A DNA stretch of 64,000 nt from Gigaspora margarita (lineage: Eukaryota > Glomeromycota > Glomeromycetes > Diversisporales > Gigasporaceae): assembly GCA_009809945.1 (NCBI GenBank), contig WTPW01000578.1:186636-250635 (forward strand), given 5' to 3'. The notes under the pieces are model-generated. The model was not told the origin of the DNA, ran no database searches, and saw only the letters and a list, made by a program, of their open reading frames with translations. Both the position numbers and the translations under genes were made by a program. The first letter of the stretch is position 1. Each line of letters starts with the position of its first letter. Below, in pieces: positions 1 through 12,576 of the stretch.

Positions 1-12
1 GCCGATTTGATG

Positions 13-197
13 CATTTTTAGGTGCTGAATAAGTTTATTTAGTGCATAAAGTTAGAATTAAATAATAAAATTTTGTGTATTATAAGATTTTATAAAATTT
101 TATTAATAAAATTTTATAAAATCTTAAAATTCATAAAATTTTACTAATTAATTCTAAAAAATATGCACTAAGTAAACTTGTTCAGCACCAAAAAATA
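13..197. repeat. Palindromic MITE-like element
   Basis: The two ends are inverted copies of each other. The left arm reads TTTTAGGTGCTGAATAAG and continues to TTAGTGCATA. The right arm reads back as TTTTTGGTGCTGAACAAG and then TTAGTGCATA. The interior is itself an AT-rich near-palindrome built of AAAATTTTATAAAATC-type words. No coding capacity is seen. It probably sits inside a larger hAT-type element whose right end lies at 366. Confidence 0.7.
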
Positions 198-204
198 CAT
201 ATAA

Positions 205-366
205 CTACATTTGAACTCGGACCGGTTCGCGAACTTCGAACCAAACCCGGACCGAACTCGGACTTGACCAAAAAGTCTGAATATAAAAGTCTGAGTCCGG
301 TTCAAAAATCGAACCAGACTCGGACTTGACTAAAGTCCGGTTCGAGTCCAGTTTGTAGGAGCACTA
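205..366. mobile_element. Right end of a hAT-type element (family TAGTGCTYCTA)
   Basis: This is a GC-richer patch packed with both orientations of CCGGTTCGA / GGACTCGGAC words. It ends in GGAGCACTA, which on the other strand is TAGTGCTCC. Such subterminal repeats next to a TAG-beginning end are typical of hAT elements. A diverged relative occupies 25,217-25,410 and ends at 27,927 with AGAAGCACTA. The other end is not seen and may lie before the window. Confidence 0.5.
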
Positions 367-367
367 A

Positions 368-736
368 AGAGATAATGGAGACAATAATGACGAAAAAGCA
401 ATTACCAAGAAAAAGCTGAATCATACTAGTAAAGAGTGGATAAGGAAATTGGAAGAACTTCAAAAGAAGAGCAAATGGAATAAAAAGGTAAAAGGGCAGC
501 CTGAAAAAGAGCTTACCAAAATCAAGAATATGCCAAATATTGGTGAATATTACCGAAATGGAACTCAGAGGTTTGCCAATACGAACAATATAGCAGAAAT
601 GTTAGAAGTGGTGACGTCCAAAGTTGATAATGTAAATGAATGCATGAATATTGTCGAAGCTATTGATACTGAATTAGTTAAGCATTTATTTGATCCTGAA
701 GGAAGAATTAAAATAAACATTCAATCTAAACCTTAA
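368..736 (+). pseudogene. Coding-like fragment, family unknown
   Basis: An open frame of about 122 codons starts directly after a TAA at 365-367, which lies at the end of the transposon patch. It ends with TAA at 734-736. The first in-frame ATG is only at 530, so the frame looks like the 3' part of a gene cut off by the element rather than a complete gene. The predicted product is lysine-rich at first, then contains a stretch around NIGEYYRNGTQRFANTN and an acidic, helical C-terminal part. I do not recognise the family. It could also be an open frame by chance, but its amino-acid composition is more protein-like than the AT-rich background. Confidence 0.35.
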
Positions 737-1430
737 GAATCTATAAAATAAATAAAAAAAAAAGAGGTTTATGCGTAAAAGCATAAAATTAAGTGGGGGA
801 TTGTTACCCCTGCCAATATACACTGGCCAAATTATCACATGAATCACAAGACTACTGCATCCAAAATAATAGATCTGCTATTTATATCATATCAAATGCT
901 CCTACTATATAAGGTATATCAGAGAGAAATTGCATGAAGGGTTAATATGGTAGGAACAACAGGAATTAGAGTAATATCATTAATGATAGATAGATTATAA
1001 ATAATAGATAGAACACTCACGGCATAAGTGCCATATTTTTAGTATAGAATATGTTATTATATAAATGAGCGATATTCACTCCACTTTGTAAGCATATATG
1101 TTTGCTATAATAGTTCAATTATATTAATAAAGAACATACTCTAATCGATTCCATAAAATACATCACAAACTCTTTGAATTGCTAAATCACACTATAAATA
1201 AACCCTCTTGCTAATATAAATACCAACAACTATGATATACTACTGCACAGGTTTGTGTCCCTGTACTCACATGACTCCTATTGATAGTTGCTCCATTAGC
1301 CTCGATTTTTGAGAGGTAATTCACAGGTTAACACAGGTTATATCAATTAGTGCAAATCAGCATGCAGTGTAACTATAATATATAGTACACATATATGCAA
1401 AGTAGACAATAAATGAACTTTTAAAATACA
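737..1430. other. AT-rich non-coding stretch
   Basis: No open frame, tRNA or clear inverted repeat is supported here. The words TATTAATAAAGAACATA near 1,120 resemble the 3' ends of the retroposons described elsewhere in the window, but no tail or target duplication was found. Confidence 0.4.
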
Positions 1431-1550
1431 ATATTGATCCTATTAATAAATTTGAAAGTTTTTTTAAAAATTCTAATGATGATACTTAATACCTATTTGA
1501 TTAAATCTGGTAAAGTTTTTTTATTTTAATTCTATTTTATTGTAGAATCA

Positions 1551-1564
1551 AAATAAAAAAAGTT
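1551..1564. repeat. Target-site duplication of the SINE, left copy
   Basis: AAATAAAAAAAGTT is repeated exactly at 2,204-2,217 on the other side of the SINE. A 14-bp duplication is in the range made by LINE-type reverse transcription. Confidence 0.7.
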
Positions 1565-2203
1565 CTTCTGAGCTGATAGCATAGTGGTTATGCTCTAAGA
1601 ATGCAAATTGAAAGGTTGCCAGTTCAATTTTTGGTAGCAGCAAAAACGTAAAACTATATTGTGGGTCCTTCTATATTGGGAATACTCTGCGTAGATTAGA
1701 GGGTTTAAATAGGCAACACCTGTAGCAGGTTGCAGATATGACAGCTAGTGTAGAACCTTTGGGCGGACTACTCAAATTAGGCACCAAAAGTGCATGTGTG
1801 GCTAGTTGTACTCTTGTCTATATGGGGACCCAGAAAGTAGTGCTGCAGTAGTCAGGATCAAAACCCCGGAAATAAAATAAGCTAGAACCCAATTTGGATT
1901 AACTGAAGTCATGAGACATAATGCGAGATCCAAGTCTAAGAAGATACTACATAAACTCATGTGCAGACATTCTGAAGTGTTATCCATTTGTACCAATGTT
2001 AATCTGGCGGTGAGGAGTATTCTGGCCGATTGAAGACAGTGCTTGGAGAGCAAACTCAGTGCCCATCAGGCATTTGTGTGGTCTGAAATAGGGCTAGCCT
2101 AATATAAGCTACGTAGTTATAGCTAAACATGTATATTCGTTTGTATATAATAAATAAAGTTTAAGCACACGTAAGCAACCGGTGCAAGTTTAAAAAAAAA
2201 AAT
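1565..2203 (+). mobile_element. tRNA-headed SINE-like retroposon
   Basis: The element begins CTTCTGAGCTGA and has a polymerase III A box (TAGCATAGTGG, a perfect match to TRGYNNARNNG). A B-box-like CCAGTTCAATTTT lies about 45 bases downstream, the usual spacing in a tRNA. The body shares the segments GGTTGCAGATATG.CAGCTAG, TAGAACCTT and GGCTAGTTGTA with copies at 12,589-17,423 and (reverse) about 23,700-24,460. It ends with an A-rich tail at 2,191-2,203 and is bounded by an exact 14-bp duplication. Open frames inside it are not coding. Confidence 0.7.
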
Positions 2204-2690
2204 AAATAAAAAAAGTTAATTGAATTTGGGTTATTAGTTATTGAGAAATCATTGCAAAATTTTAAAAAAATCTTAAAATATCAAATTGAATAAATTTTTC
2301 TATTCGAACTTCAAGCAAAGTTTTCTCAAAATCAACTATCAGAATTTGATAAAAAGCCTTTTATTTTGACTCTGTGGAATTATAAAATTAAATTAAAAAT
2401 TTTTTATCGAATTTGAATAACTGGTTGTTAAAAAATATTCATTAAACCTAAAAAAACTTTTAATTGCAATTTTTTTTATAGATACATAAGCTTTGAATAA
2501 AGTTTTCTTATTACTTACATGGCCAAATTCAATAAAATTTATTTATTTTAATTCTATGAGTATAGAATTAAAATAATAAAAACTTTTACCAAATTTAATC
2601 AAATAATTGTTAAAAGCTTTCAATTTTATTAATAGGATTAATTTTGTTTATTGTTTGCTTTTTATGTTTATATAATTTAGTATTAGAACT

Positions 2691-4413
2691 TTTTAATATA
2701 AATTTATTATTACATGTAACTGTACAATTTCATAGTAATTGAAATCAAATTAACATTCACTAAATTTACAATTTATTTAATAAAAAATTTTTTTATTTAA
2801 AAGTTATCTAGAGATCTAGAGTTTTGGATCGAATTCTAGTTGCAATCTATTATAGATCTTTATTAACATGAAATAAAATTTATTATGACTTTATAGCTAT
2901 AATATCAGTAGCTTGTATAAATATTCTGTTTAAAAATTCTGATACAAAATAAGGTATAACCTTGTAAATGCTATCAAACTTTTTTTAAATGGCCCAAATT
3001 TGATATATGTCATAAAAAAAACATTTATTGATACTTGCAATACTTCAATTTTTTGATACAATCAATTTTTTTATTTCAGTTTGTTTATCTCTAAACTGTT
3101 ATATTGGAATTAATTATTACAGTATTAATTCAACATGTCATTCAAAATATTTGTACACAGAATATATCTGGTTTTATTTGTTTTTTGCATACATTGTGCA
3201 CCTGTTAATCCAATAAAACAATTGCATGTTCTGATGGCACTATTCATATTATAGACAAGTTCTGATTCTTTTTTTGTACTTGGTACTAGGTATCCTTATA
3301 ATAAGGCAGAGTTGGGGGATAATGGTACCAAATAATCCTTTTTCATAATGATAGTACTGACTATTATATTGGTAATGGGGTTGCATTTTTGCTCTGTGAT
3401 GCACTTATCTAATATTTGTGCATATGTGTGCATATCGTATATATTGTATATACTGTATTCTATTTTTAAAATAAGATATTAATACTTGTAATCATGATTA
3501 ACATAAAAGTAAAGATTTTATGGCAATACCCATGAATCCTGTTAATGAAACATGGCAAGTTTTACCAAGAACATAGTACAAAGTACTGTATGAAGAGTAT
3601 ACTGAAGAGTAAAATGGAGATCGCAAATTCTGAGTATTAATTGGTTAATTAAATCTCATGACTTTAGATATTTCTATATTTGTGTATATGCATATGTACC
3701 AGAAATGGGTGAAATTAAAAATTTTATATTATTAGGTATTTGAAACACAAAATTTCATAACTAATTGGATAATATATTAAACACAATAAAAACATGAATT
3801 TCTGCATATAAACATCATGATATGTATTATATAGTACTATATTTATCTATTGTATAAGAGTTGTTTAACTAAATATCACTTTAACAGGTTTTGGTCTCGA
3901 TTAAAGTGCAGACAACTACTATCTTTTTTATTAGTCTTTTGGAATTGTACTAACTAAATATGTTAAGAATGCATTACATATCAAGAAGGAGCCATACTGT
4001 AGATAGATACAAATGGCGATTGAGAAAAATTCTAATATTGATTGATAATATCTAAATGATTTTAACCTGATTACTTATTCGATATATAATTATTGATTGG
4101 ATGCTATGGCAATGTCATTGATAATTAGTGCAACACGTGATAAATTTTGTGATAACCATCAGTAAAACCACTTTGTAGATCACATTTTATTCTGTTTTTT
4201 AGTTTTATACAACTTTCTTAAAATTGTGCTTCTGTTAGTTGTTTATCTAAGATATAAAACTATCTTGAGTGTAAAAAAAGCTTTATGAATTTGAAACTTT
4301 TTGTATAATGGTCTTGATGAAATAAGCTTTAGGCTCAGCAAGAACAAATGCAAATAAAAGAACATTTGCTTCACAATAGATAAATGATATTAATAAAAAA
4401 ATATTTAATATAT
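2691..4413. other. AT-rich non-coding stretch
   Basis: No gene is supported. The 62-codon open frame at 3,028 is phenylalanine/isoleucine-rich and typical of AT-rich noise. A word containing AGTACTATATTTATCTATTG (about 3,835) recurs near 5,385, so this is probably old dispersed repeat. Confidence 0.4.
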
Positions 4414-4751
4414 TACTGTAGCATACAAAAATTCTGTACCAGGTTTTATCAATCATGTGGCACAGATCTCCTGATCCACAAATCAGATTTTAAAGATTAG
4501 GTGTAATGTAACAAGATTAGGAAATTTCAAAACAAATATTCATTTTGTTAAAAATTACTTATTTCTTGAAATTTTGCATAAGAAACTGCCTTTAGCACAC
4601 TAACAAAAAGTTTTCATTGAGCATTTTTACTATATAGATGCTTTATAACACATGACCCTAACTCTAACTCTAATATAATTGAACTTTAAAGGATTTGCTT
4701 CACTACATGATTGACAAAACTTGGTACAGAATTTTTTTATGCATTACTGTA
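4414..4751. mobile_element. MITE carrying the shared ~190-bp core
   Basis: The termini are inverted repeats of about 45 bp. The left end reads TACTGTAGCATACAAAAATT and the reverse complement of the right end reads TACAGTAATGCATAAAAAAA. Both continue through TTCTGTACCA and TCAATCATGT. Between them, starting near 4,478, lies a module that recurs at 50.9, 60.3, 62.8 and 63.6 kb inside elements with other ends. It runs from GATTAGGTGTAA to ACCCTAACTCTAACTCTAA. Confidence 0.7.
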
Positions 4752-6160
4752 TTAGCAAATATTAAAAGATTTTATTCCACTAAAGCAGATATATCCAAAA
4801 TATAATCAATGTACTAGAACTAATATAGCAATATAATCAAGTTATTATATTTAACACTTTTGATTGGTTATATACCTGTGAACAAAATGTTAAAACTAAA
4901 ATATCGATAAGCAAGTTATGATCAAGAATGTTATCACAATACAAACCCATTATCAAATGTTTTAATCATGATAGTATGTACCAAATCAACCTTAATTATA
5001 TACAGTATTGTAACAAAATTATTTATAGTAAATCATAGTAAAATTCATGAATCAACCAAATTCTGAGTATCTATGATATCAATTTTGTAATTTGTTAATT
5101 ATGCTTAACGTCAAGTATCGATGTACATGCATATGTATGATAAATATTTTTTTGTAAAAAAAATTTTGCGCATATGACAATTGCACAAAGTACTGTACAT
5201 AAGTATAGTTACAAGTGCAATAACAAGTGATAATAAAAACAAGAATAAGAGAATCTATATTTCAATAACAATGGGTCAAATTAGCTTATGAGTAACAGAG
5301 TGGGATTTTAATTTGCGAATTCAATCAAATATTCATAATATTATGATATAAATGCAATGAAACATAAAATTCTATATTACACAGTACTATATTTATCTAT
5401 TGTATGAAAATTGTTAACCAAATCACCAGAATGAGCATGAAGTTTAATTCTGTTCACTTTACTAATGATTTCAAGAGAATGTATACGTAATTAACTGTAA
5501 TTATTTATTTATTAAATAATTACTAGAGTAAGTACAAAAAAAATTTTTTTATTTTTAACAATTGCAATATATAATTAAGTAATTATTTAATCATTCAAAA
5601 ATTATTGGGGTGAGCATGAAATTTAATTCTGCTTGCTTTAATGACTATGTTTCAAGACAATTTATGATTAACCAAAATCATTTAATCATTTAATATATTA
5701 CTAGAGTGAGAATAAAATTTAATTCTAATTACTTTAAAGATTCTTTATTTTATATGTACTGTAAATAAAGTCAACTAATCAAGCAATAACTGTTTAAAAT
5801 TACCAATCAAATTTCAAGAGTATCCAGACTCAAATACTACTTGAATATATTCTGCTATTTAAACCCATTCTTAGCATAGGTATTGAAAATTAACTTATTG
5901 TAAAAATTTGCTACAAACCAGATCACAAAATTTCTATGAATATAATTAGCTTTTTTTTGAAAGTGTTTTCTGAAATTGAATTCAGAAATGACCATTAGAA
6001 TAAATTTTTGAATTATTTGTATAAAGTATATAAAAAAGCAATAAATTTCTGACAATTGAAAAATTGAGCCAAAAACTCCAGCATTTTCAATAGGTTTTGT
6101 GTGTTGCTACAACTATGTGATACATAGTATGTGATTAAAGAGAGTTAGTTTGTGTTAAAA
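4752..6160. repeat. AT-rich stretch with three diverged direct repeats
   Basis: A motif of the form GAGCATGAAATTTAATTCTG followed by CTTTA recurs near 5,430, 5,612 and (more diverged) 5,708. The open frame at 5,855-6,055 on the minus strand is AT-rich noise. Nothing else is supported. Confidence 0.4.
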
Positions 6161-9100
6161 TTATAGTTGTAAAATTTATCATAACTAGTTTTATGCACAC
6201 ACTTTGCTGTGTGTATAAGAACACATCCAAAAAATCTGTACAATGTCTGATTAGATTTTAATAATTAAAAAGTATTATTGCAATGTCTATTATGGATTAC
6301 TATAAAAATTATTTTGTATAACTTACTTGCTAACACAATTATATAATCAAAATTATGTTAGATTGTTGAAATAAAATAATCTGTCATTAGTTACTGTAAA
6401 ATTTCATCGCAGAATATGCTCATTATACTATTGTTATCAATATTTGATTAAAAGGTTAATTTGTCAGAATTATTGTAATTTCTTTATGTTACTATAAAAA
6501 GTTCATTACTAAACTTACTTAGCATATAATATGTAAATAAAAAAATTGTACATAAGGCTTATTCATTGCTAAGTAATGTTAATATGTAGTTATGAGTTTG
6601 TTGTATTAAAGTTTTATGCTATTGTAAAAAATTTTGTTACAAAACATACTTATTTGTTCTAATATATGAAACGGGTTAGGTTGAGATGGTTTGTATTGGA
6701 ATTAAATATTGATTTCTATCATGACTTATCATAAAAATTCTGTTACAAAGCTTGCTTGCTATTCTGGATTAAAATGTTAATTGTCAGAATTATTGTAATT
6801 TTCTCATATTGCTATAAAATTTCATTACAAAACTTACTTAGCATATAATATGTAAATAAAAAATTGTACATAGGACTTATTTGTTGCTAAGTAACATTAA
6901 TATGCAGTTATAAGTTAGTTGCATTAAAGTTTCATACTATTGTAAAAAAATTTTGGTATAAAACTTACTTTTTTGTTTTAATATATGTAACGGGTAAGGT
7001 TGAGATGGTTTGTTTCTATTATGGCTTATTGTAAAAATTCTGTTACAAACTTGCTTGCCATTCCAGTAACAATGAAAGGTGAGTTAGTTGTATCAGAATT
7101 ATCATAATTCTATTATGAGTTAAAAAATTCTGTTGCAATCTTACTTGGCATATAACATATGATCAAGGTTGTTAATTTGCATTAAAATTGTTTTCTATCA
7201 TGAATTACTTAAAAATTCTGTTAAAAAATTTTTTTGCTATAGTGATTATAAACTTACTCAGCATGTAATACATTTTAAGGTGGCTTCTATCAAGAATTAC
7301 TGTAAAAATTCTCACAAAACTTGCTCGTTATTCTAATAATCACAATATGTGGTTAGAGTTGAGTTAGTTTGCATTGATATTATTATAGCTTCTATCATTA
7401 TTTACTATCATAAACCTTACTATTCTGGTGATACACAGTAGTATCTAGACTAATGTATGTTATCCGTATTTCAGTTAATCTAATTTCAAATATACAAAGT
7501 GCGCACGATAAACAGAAGTCAATTTTTTTAAAAATACAAAGTGTGCATAACAAATAAAAGTTGATTTTTTTAAAAAAAAAATATAAATGGATGATTAATT
7601 CATAGTGATATGAATTATGACAAATTATTACAACATGCAAATGATCATATGTTGCAATAATTAAAAATTAAATAGATCATCATAATAGATCATATATTTA
7701 ATTTTCACAGTCTGATAACAGTTTTTGGATACGGTAAGAAATTTTTTTTATTCTTATCATTATTAAGTAGCACCAATTACTGTTTAATATACACTTATAT
7801 AAGAAATTAGTAGAATAAAAGATTTTGGTACAGACTGGACATTCATTACAGCAGGATATTTATTTTACTTTGGTTTGATTGATTTCTAATTATGATGTAC
7901 ATGTAATTTTTTGCAAGTACAGAGTTTGTATTAGTATTCACTGACTATGACACATTTCTTCACAATTATATTTTCTTACATCAATATGCCTTATATAATT
8001 TGTGCAGTTGTAATCATGCGTTGCATCAGAATTATTTAACTTCTACCAGATTCGGAAAAGTAAAAACCATTACTCATACTAAAAACAGATTTTTCAAAAA
8101 TCAAACATGGTGAACAAAAAGTTGAACAGAAACTATTCCTCTTATATTTAATGTTATACATTCAAACATGATCGTACTGGTATTAAGCCCCCAAGAATAT
8201 TAACAATGCCTAGTACTACTTAGGTAAATTAACATGGCTGTGGCAATACAATTATGAAAGGTATCAACTTTTTATTGTTTTACATCAACTACAAAAGTAT
8301 TTAACTCCTGAAATAGATCTTTCTGCACATTTTAGTAGCGTCAGGTAATTTTAGGCAATTGAAGTTGTAACTTTAGCAAGTTAACACTTGAACCTTTTAG
8401 GCATGATATATATTGGCATGTGCTAGGCATATGATCTAATAAGCATCCAATCAAAAGACAAAATGCTGGATTATGGTTGTCATTTAGTATTATAAGATAT
8501 TTATTGTAAAATTTTGCTATAAAACTTGTTGTAAATTCTACAATATTATAATTTACTATAAACAATTTTGCTGTAAAAATTTTTTTACATACTCTGACAA
8601 TCATGGTGCAGTTAAAATTGAATTTGTTTTTGTATTGAAATTACTATTATGCTTGCTATAAAAATATTGTAAAACTTACTAGCTATTGTAATGGCAAATA
8701 GTATAAAGTTAGTTTGTATTAGAAATATAGTAATAAAATTTTTGTATAAAAATTTTTGTTATAAAACTTATGAGACATTGTGGTACATATAGTACAGTCA
8801 TGATTTCTATTAGCATATAGTTTAGTTAGTTTGTACTGAATTTATATTTATGATTGCAATTATAATTTACTATACAGGCTATTGCAATAACATAGTAAGG
8901 TGTTAGTTTGCATTAGAATTATTACTATTGTTAAAATTTGGTTACAATCCTTACTTGCTATTGTAATGAATTAACAGTCATACTTCTATTATAATTACTA
9001 TTATAATAGCTGCTTGATACATAAGTATCAAGATAGCTTTGTCTTAAATCATTTGCTATTCATAAATATAATGTAATTTTGGCTATTAGTCATGCAACTA

Positions 9101-9550
9101 GCAATGAAATTTGATGTATATAATTAGTATGTTTAGTTATTAAGCCAAGGTATTAAATAGTATGACTATCAGTAAACAGTTAATAGTCAAGGGTTGGCCT
9201 GTTAGAACAATAGTATAGTTAAACAAATAATAGAACAATCATCTAAAAAAGTAAAAATTGCAAACCTGTTATGTAGGTTGCTTAATAGTGAAAGAAGAAA
9301 TAATACTAAATGAGAGCAAAACAAAAATCTTGTTATTGGAGTATGTAGTTGAATTAGTTGGTTTTGGAATCAACTGTTTTAATTCCTATTATAATTTGCT
9401 ATAAAAATTTTGCTACAAAACTTGTTAGCTATTGTAATAACACATAGTTTTGAAATTAACTATTGTGGTTTCTATCAATATAATGTAAAAATTTTGTTAC
9501 AAAATTTATTAACTATTGCTATATTGTAGTAATTTACTGTAATAATTTAC
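6160..9550. repeat. Degenerate satellite-like array
   Basis: A motif close to CTATAAAAATTCTGTTACAA followed by AACTTACTTGCTATT recurs more than fifteen times, alternating with GTTAGTTTGTATTAGAATTA and TTTCTATCATG words. Two larger units can be matched (about 6,455-6,760 and 6,776-7,070). Both contain CTTAGCATATAATATGTAAA, GTTGCTAAGTAA-type words and GGTTGAGATGGTTTGT in the same order, which is a higher-order repeat of about 320 bp. A dispersed element (7,430-8,190) is embedded in it. No gene is supported. Confidence 0.6.
7430..8190 (+). repeat. Dispersed element, copy 1
   Basis: A stretch starting at TGTATGTTATCCGTATTTCA and ending near GATCGTACTGGTATTAAG is clearly related, in the same order, to 46,720-47,265 inside the recombinase intron. 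Shared words are CAGTTAATCTAAT, TTAATTCATAGT, CAAAGTG.GCATAA, ATTAAG.AGC.CCAATT and CATGATCGTACTGGTAT. The two copies are now diverged. No coding frame is conserved, so it is probably a non-autonomous transposon. Confidence 0.6.
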
Positions 9551-9575
9551 ATATATACATATATACATATATATA

Positions 9576-9666
9576 TAGGGATAAGAATCGATTTAGCTGA
9601 TCTAAAAATTTATATATAAATTACTATATTTAGCTAATTTAGTTATATAGCTGATTCCTACTCTTA
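9576..9666. mobile_element. Small hAT-like MITE (91 bp)
   Basis: It begins TAGGGATAAGAATC and ends with the reverse complement TAAGAGTAGGAATC. AGCTGAT/AGCTATAT words lie just inside both ends. The flanks are AT dinucleotide repeats, so a target duplication cannot be judged. Confidence 0.45.
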
Positions 9667-10240
9667 TATGTATATCAATACATAATGTTAGTATTTAGTT
9701 GATTCATTTATGAGTTTTACTATGATTTGCTATAAAGAATTTTGTTACAAATTGATACATAATACTGTATGTGGTTAAGGTTAGTTTGGAACTATGTATC
9801 ATAAATAAAATTGTGATAATATTCTTGATTATAACTTGTCATCAATATTTAGTTTTAACATTTTGATCACAGGTTGTATAATCAATTAAAAGTGTTAAAG
9901 CATAATAACTTAATTATATAAACATTAGTTTTTAGCACATTAATTACATTTTTATATAAATATGATTTTAATAGTTGGTAGATCAACAAAAAACTATAAA
10001 CTACCAAAATTGCCAAGAAAATTAGTAATTATCATAATCTGGAAGGCAAACATTCTGATCCAAAATTTACCAAAAAATAGCAAAATAAAGAAATTTATCA
10101 TTTAAATTTTTAATAAAAATTTTTTTTAGTATTTGCTAATATATTTACTATTTTTTATTAATATCATGTTTTGTTTATCTATTGCAGAGCAATTGATCTT
10201 GTTCTTGCACTTGCATTTGCATTTGTTTCTGCACTTGTAC
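9667..10240. other. AT-rich non-coding stretch
   Basis: No gene, RNA or repeat unit is supported. A few TTTGCACTTGCATTTGC-like hexamer repeats lie near 10,205-10,235. Confidence 0.35.
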
Positions 10241-10590
10241 TAGGGATGCATCAGTCTGGTCTGGTCCCTAAGAGGACCATTATCATAGTGTTTATGGTTC
10301 CAGTCTGGTCCAGTCCTTTGGTCCCATAACGGTCCTTTAATAATTACATCAATCTTAATGCATAAGATTTTATTGGTCAAAAATGACGTAATTATTTACT
10401 GTCAGATATAAACAAACATCATATGATCTACATTATAGTTGATCAAGAAATTTGATTGGGTGATACGAATATTACAGTTATGTTTACAAGGACTGGTCCC
10501 AGGACTGTCCTTTAATAGTCCCACAGTCCTTATCAGTTCCTGTCTGGGACCAGTCCTGGACTGGTCTTTTTCAGGACTGATGCATCTCTA
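10241..10590. mobile_element. Non-autonomous hAT element (350 bp)
   Basis: The ends are inverted: TAGGGATGCATCAGTC on the left, and the reverse complement of the right end is TAGAGATGCATCAGTC. The flanks give an 8-bp duplication with two differences, ACTTGTAC (10,233-10,240) and ACTTGCGC (10,591-10,598). Both subterminal regions are full of GGACTGGTCC/CCAGTC words, probable transposase binding sites. There is no coding capacity. Confidence 0.8.
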
Positions 10591-10767
10591 ACTTGCGCTC
10601 ATTCTTAAACTTGAGACTATTATACAAAACACTTTCCAATTTGTAAAACATTTGATTAACTTTTTGTTAGCTATTTTTTTCATTCAAAATAGTTTGTATT
10701 TATTAGATAATCAAATAACAGAAGTAAATTTAAAAAATTCACATTTACGATTTTAAAAGAGTTGTTT

Positions 10768-11060
10768 AAGGGCCTTATTTTGGTGCAACTACATTAGAAT
10801 ATTTGATTGGGCAGTGGAATAGACAGACATCTGTGTTTTGATATAAGCCTTATTTTAATGTAGCCATATTAGAATATTGATTGGCTAGTATAACAGAGCA
10901 ATATTGTGTTTAATATAAAATATACAAAAGTAGCATTCTATTTATAATAAAGTTTTGAATATTAACAAAAAAAGTCTCAAACTAGCTATTATAAATTATA
11001 ATTCAAAAATTATAAACAATAATTGCTAGTTTGAGGTTTTTTCTTTTTAATACTTATATA
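10768..11060. repeat. Tandem duplication followed by a hairpin
   Basis: Two ~80-bp direct repeats (about 10,768 and 10,848) share CTTATTTTGGTGCAACTACA / CTTATTTTAATGTAGCCATA, TTAGAATAT and TGATTGG. They are followed at 10,965-11,045 by an inverted repeat with arms GTCTCAAACTAGC and GCTAGTTTGAGG. No gene is seen. Confidence 0.5.
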
Positions 11061-11618
11061 ATTTTAACTTAAAAAACTACTTAAATAAAACTATTAGTTG
11101 TTAAATCTTTACTACATGTATTTAGTCCATTTTTCAATTTAATTCTATATCTGCATATTGTTTTTTGTGACAGTTACAGAACAAACAAAATAGTTTAAAT
11201 TCACTACATTATGCTCTAGTAAAAGTGCTAAATATTTCCAATCTCTAGAAAAAAAATTCTATTGCTATAAAGTTTTTATATTATCAATAAGTCCATTTTG
11301 TTTTAATTTTTTAAGTTCTTGAGTAAATTTTTAAAATATATAATTTAATATTTTATAACTTTTTTTGTCTATATATAAACATGTACTTATAACAAAATTA
11401 TAATTATTAATTAAATTAATAATAATAATAATAATACTGTCAACTATCAATATAGTAAAAATTTGGGCTAAAAAAAGATTTCTGTTATATGATTTTTTTA
11501 TTATTAGTCTGTTATAATAGTTAAAAATTATTTATTTATTAAAACTTTGGTTCTTTGCAATTAGTCTGTTAAAGAGGTGAATCTGGTCTAAGGGTGTTTA
11601 TTATATCAATAGTTAACA

Positions 11619-11620
<2 letters not shown>

Positions 11621-11687
<67 letters not shown>

Positions 11688-11688
11688 T
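11621..11688. repeat. (AAT)n microsatellite
   Basis: About 22 uninterrupted AAT units. A shorter run lies at 11,418-11,437. Confidence 0.95.
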
Positions 11689-12576
11689 ATCTATATACAT
11701 GTTTTGGCTTTAATATTGCATTGCTTTTATTAGTATTCTAATAGCTAGTATTATATAGCTTTGTTTTCTTCCAATATTTTTAACTATTACTACCAATTTT
11801 TATATTAATTTATTACTAGAAAAGAGAATAATCAGATTAGAAGCAGTTAAGACTAGAACCAAAACTTTTAATATAGATATAATTGATCGATAAACTATAT
11901 TGTCAATTTTACTAATTTTAGATATAGTGTTAGTTATTATATTTTTTTTAATTCTAAAGATTGATCAATATTAAATAATAAAATCAGCAAATATTGTTCA
12001 ATGTGATTTTTAATTTCTTTGTAATACTAATATAGTTGAGTCTATAGTAGGTAATTTTTGATTTTTATTCTGAGAATTTAATGCTTTATTATATACTCAA
12101 ACAAGAGAAATATAATATTTTTGTTTGTCTTTATTTTAGTTAAATAATTAAGAGTCACAAGTTTAGTTGTAATATTAAGTTTTAATAACTCACAGTTTAC
12201 AATCTTTGTACACAATGAATTAATAAATTAATAGTTATAAAAAGAACTGCTATTTGACTATTCAAGTATTTAGCTGCTAGTATAATTTATTTGCTTTTTT
12301 GTAATTTAGATCCTAATTCTACAAAAGAACATTTGTGATTGATAAAAGATTTTATTTTTGCTTTATATAGACAATTAATATCAAAGCCAAATAAAAGTAC
12401 TTCTAAATATGTGTAATTGGTTTGTTACAAATATACTATTATAATTTATTTATTTTTTAAATTAAAGACATAAAAAATTATAAATTTAATAATTTATTTT
12501 ATATTTACCATTAAAAAATTAGTACTAGTATTACTTGCAAAAGTGATACTATTAATTGATACTATGTTTTTATAAG
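11689..12576. other. AT-rich non-coding stretch
   Basis: I see no supported gene, RNA or repeat boundary in this stretch. It ends at the target duplication of the next retroposon. Confidence 0.35.

Larger units (their letters stand above)
1432..2690. repeat. Inverted-repeat element split by a SINE
   Basis: The left arm (about 1,432-1,545) contains ATCCTATTAATAAATTTGAA and later ATTTGATTAAATCTGGTAAA. The reverse complement of 2,560-2,645 reads ATCCTATTAATAAAATTGAA and later ATTTGATTAAATTTGGTAAA. The similarity extends outward through an AGACAATAAA / AAACAATAAA word. The middle is interrupted by the SINE at 1,565-2,203, so the palindrome is older than the SINE. Confidence 0.65.

Noticed and set aside
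1577..1640. Functional tRNA gene
   Set aside because: A- and B-box-like words are present but the cloverleaf stems do not pair convincingly, and the unit is joined to a retroposon body with a target duplication, so it is a SINE head.
1802..2053. 83-codon minus-strand open frame
   Set aside because: Lies wholly inside the SINE-like retroposon and has no domain.
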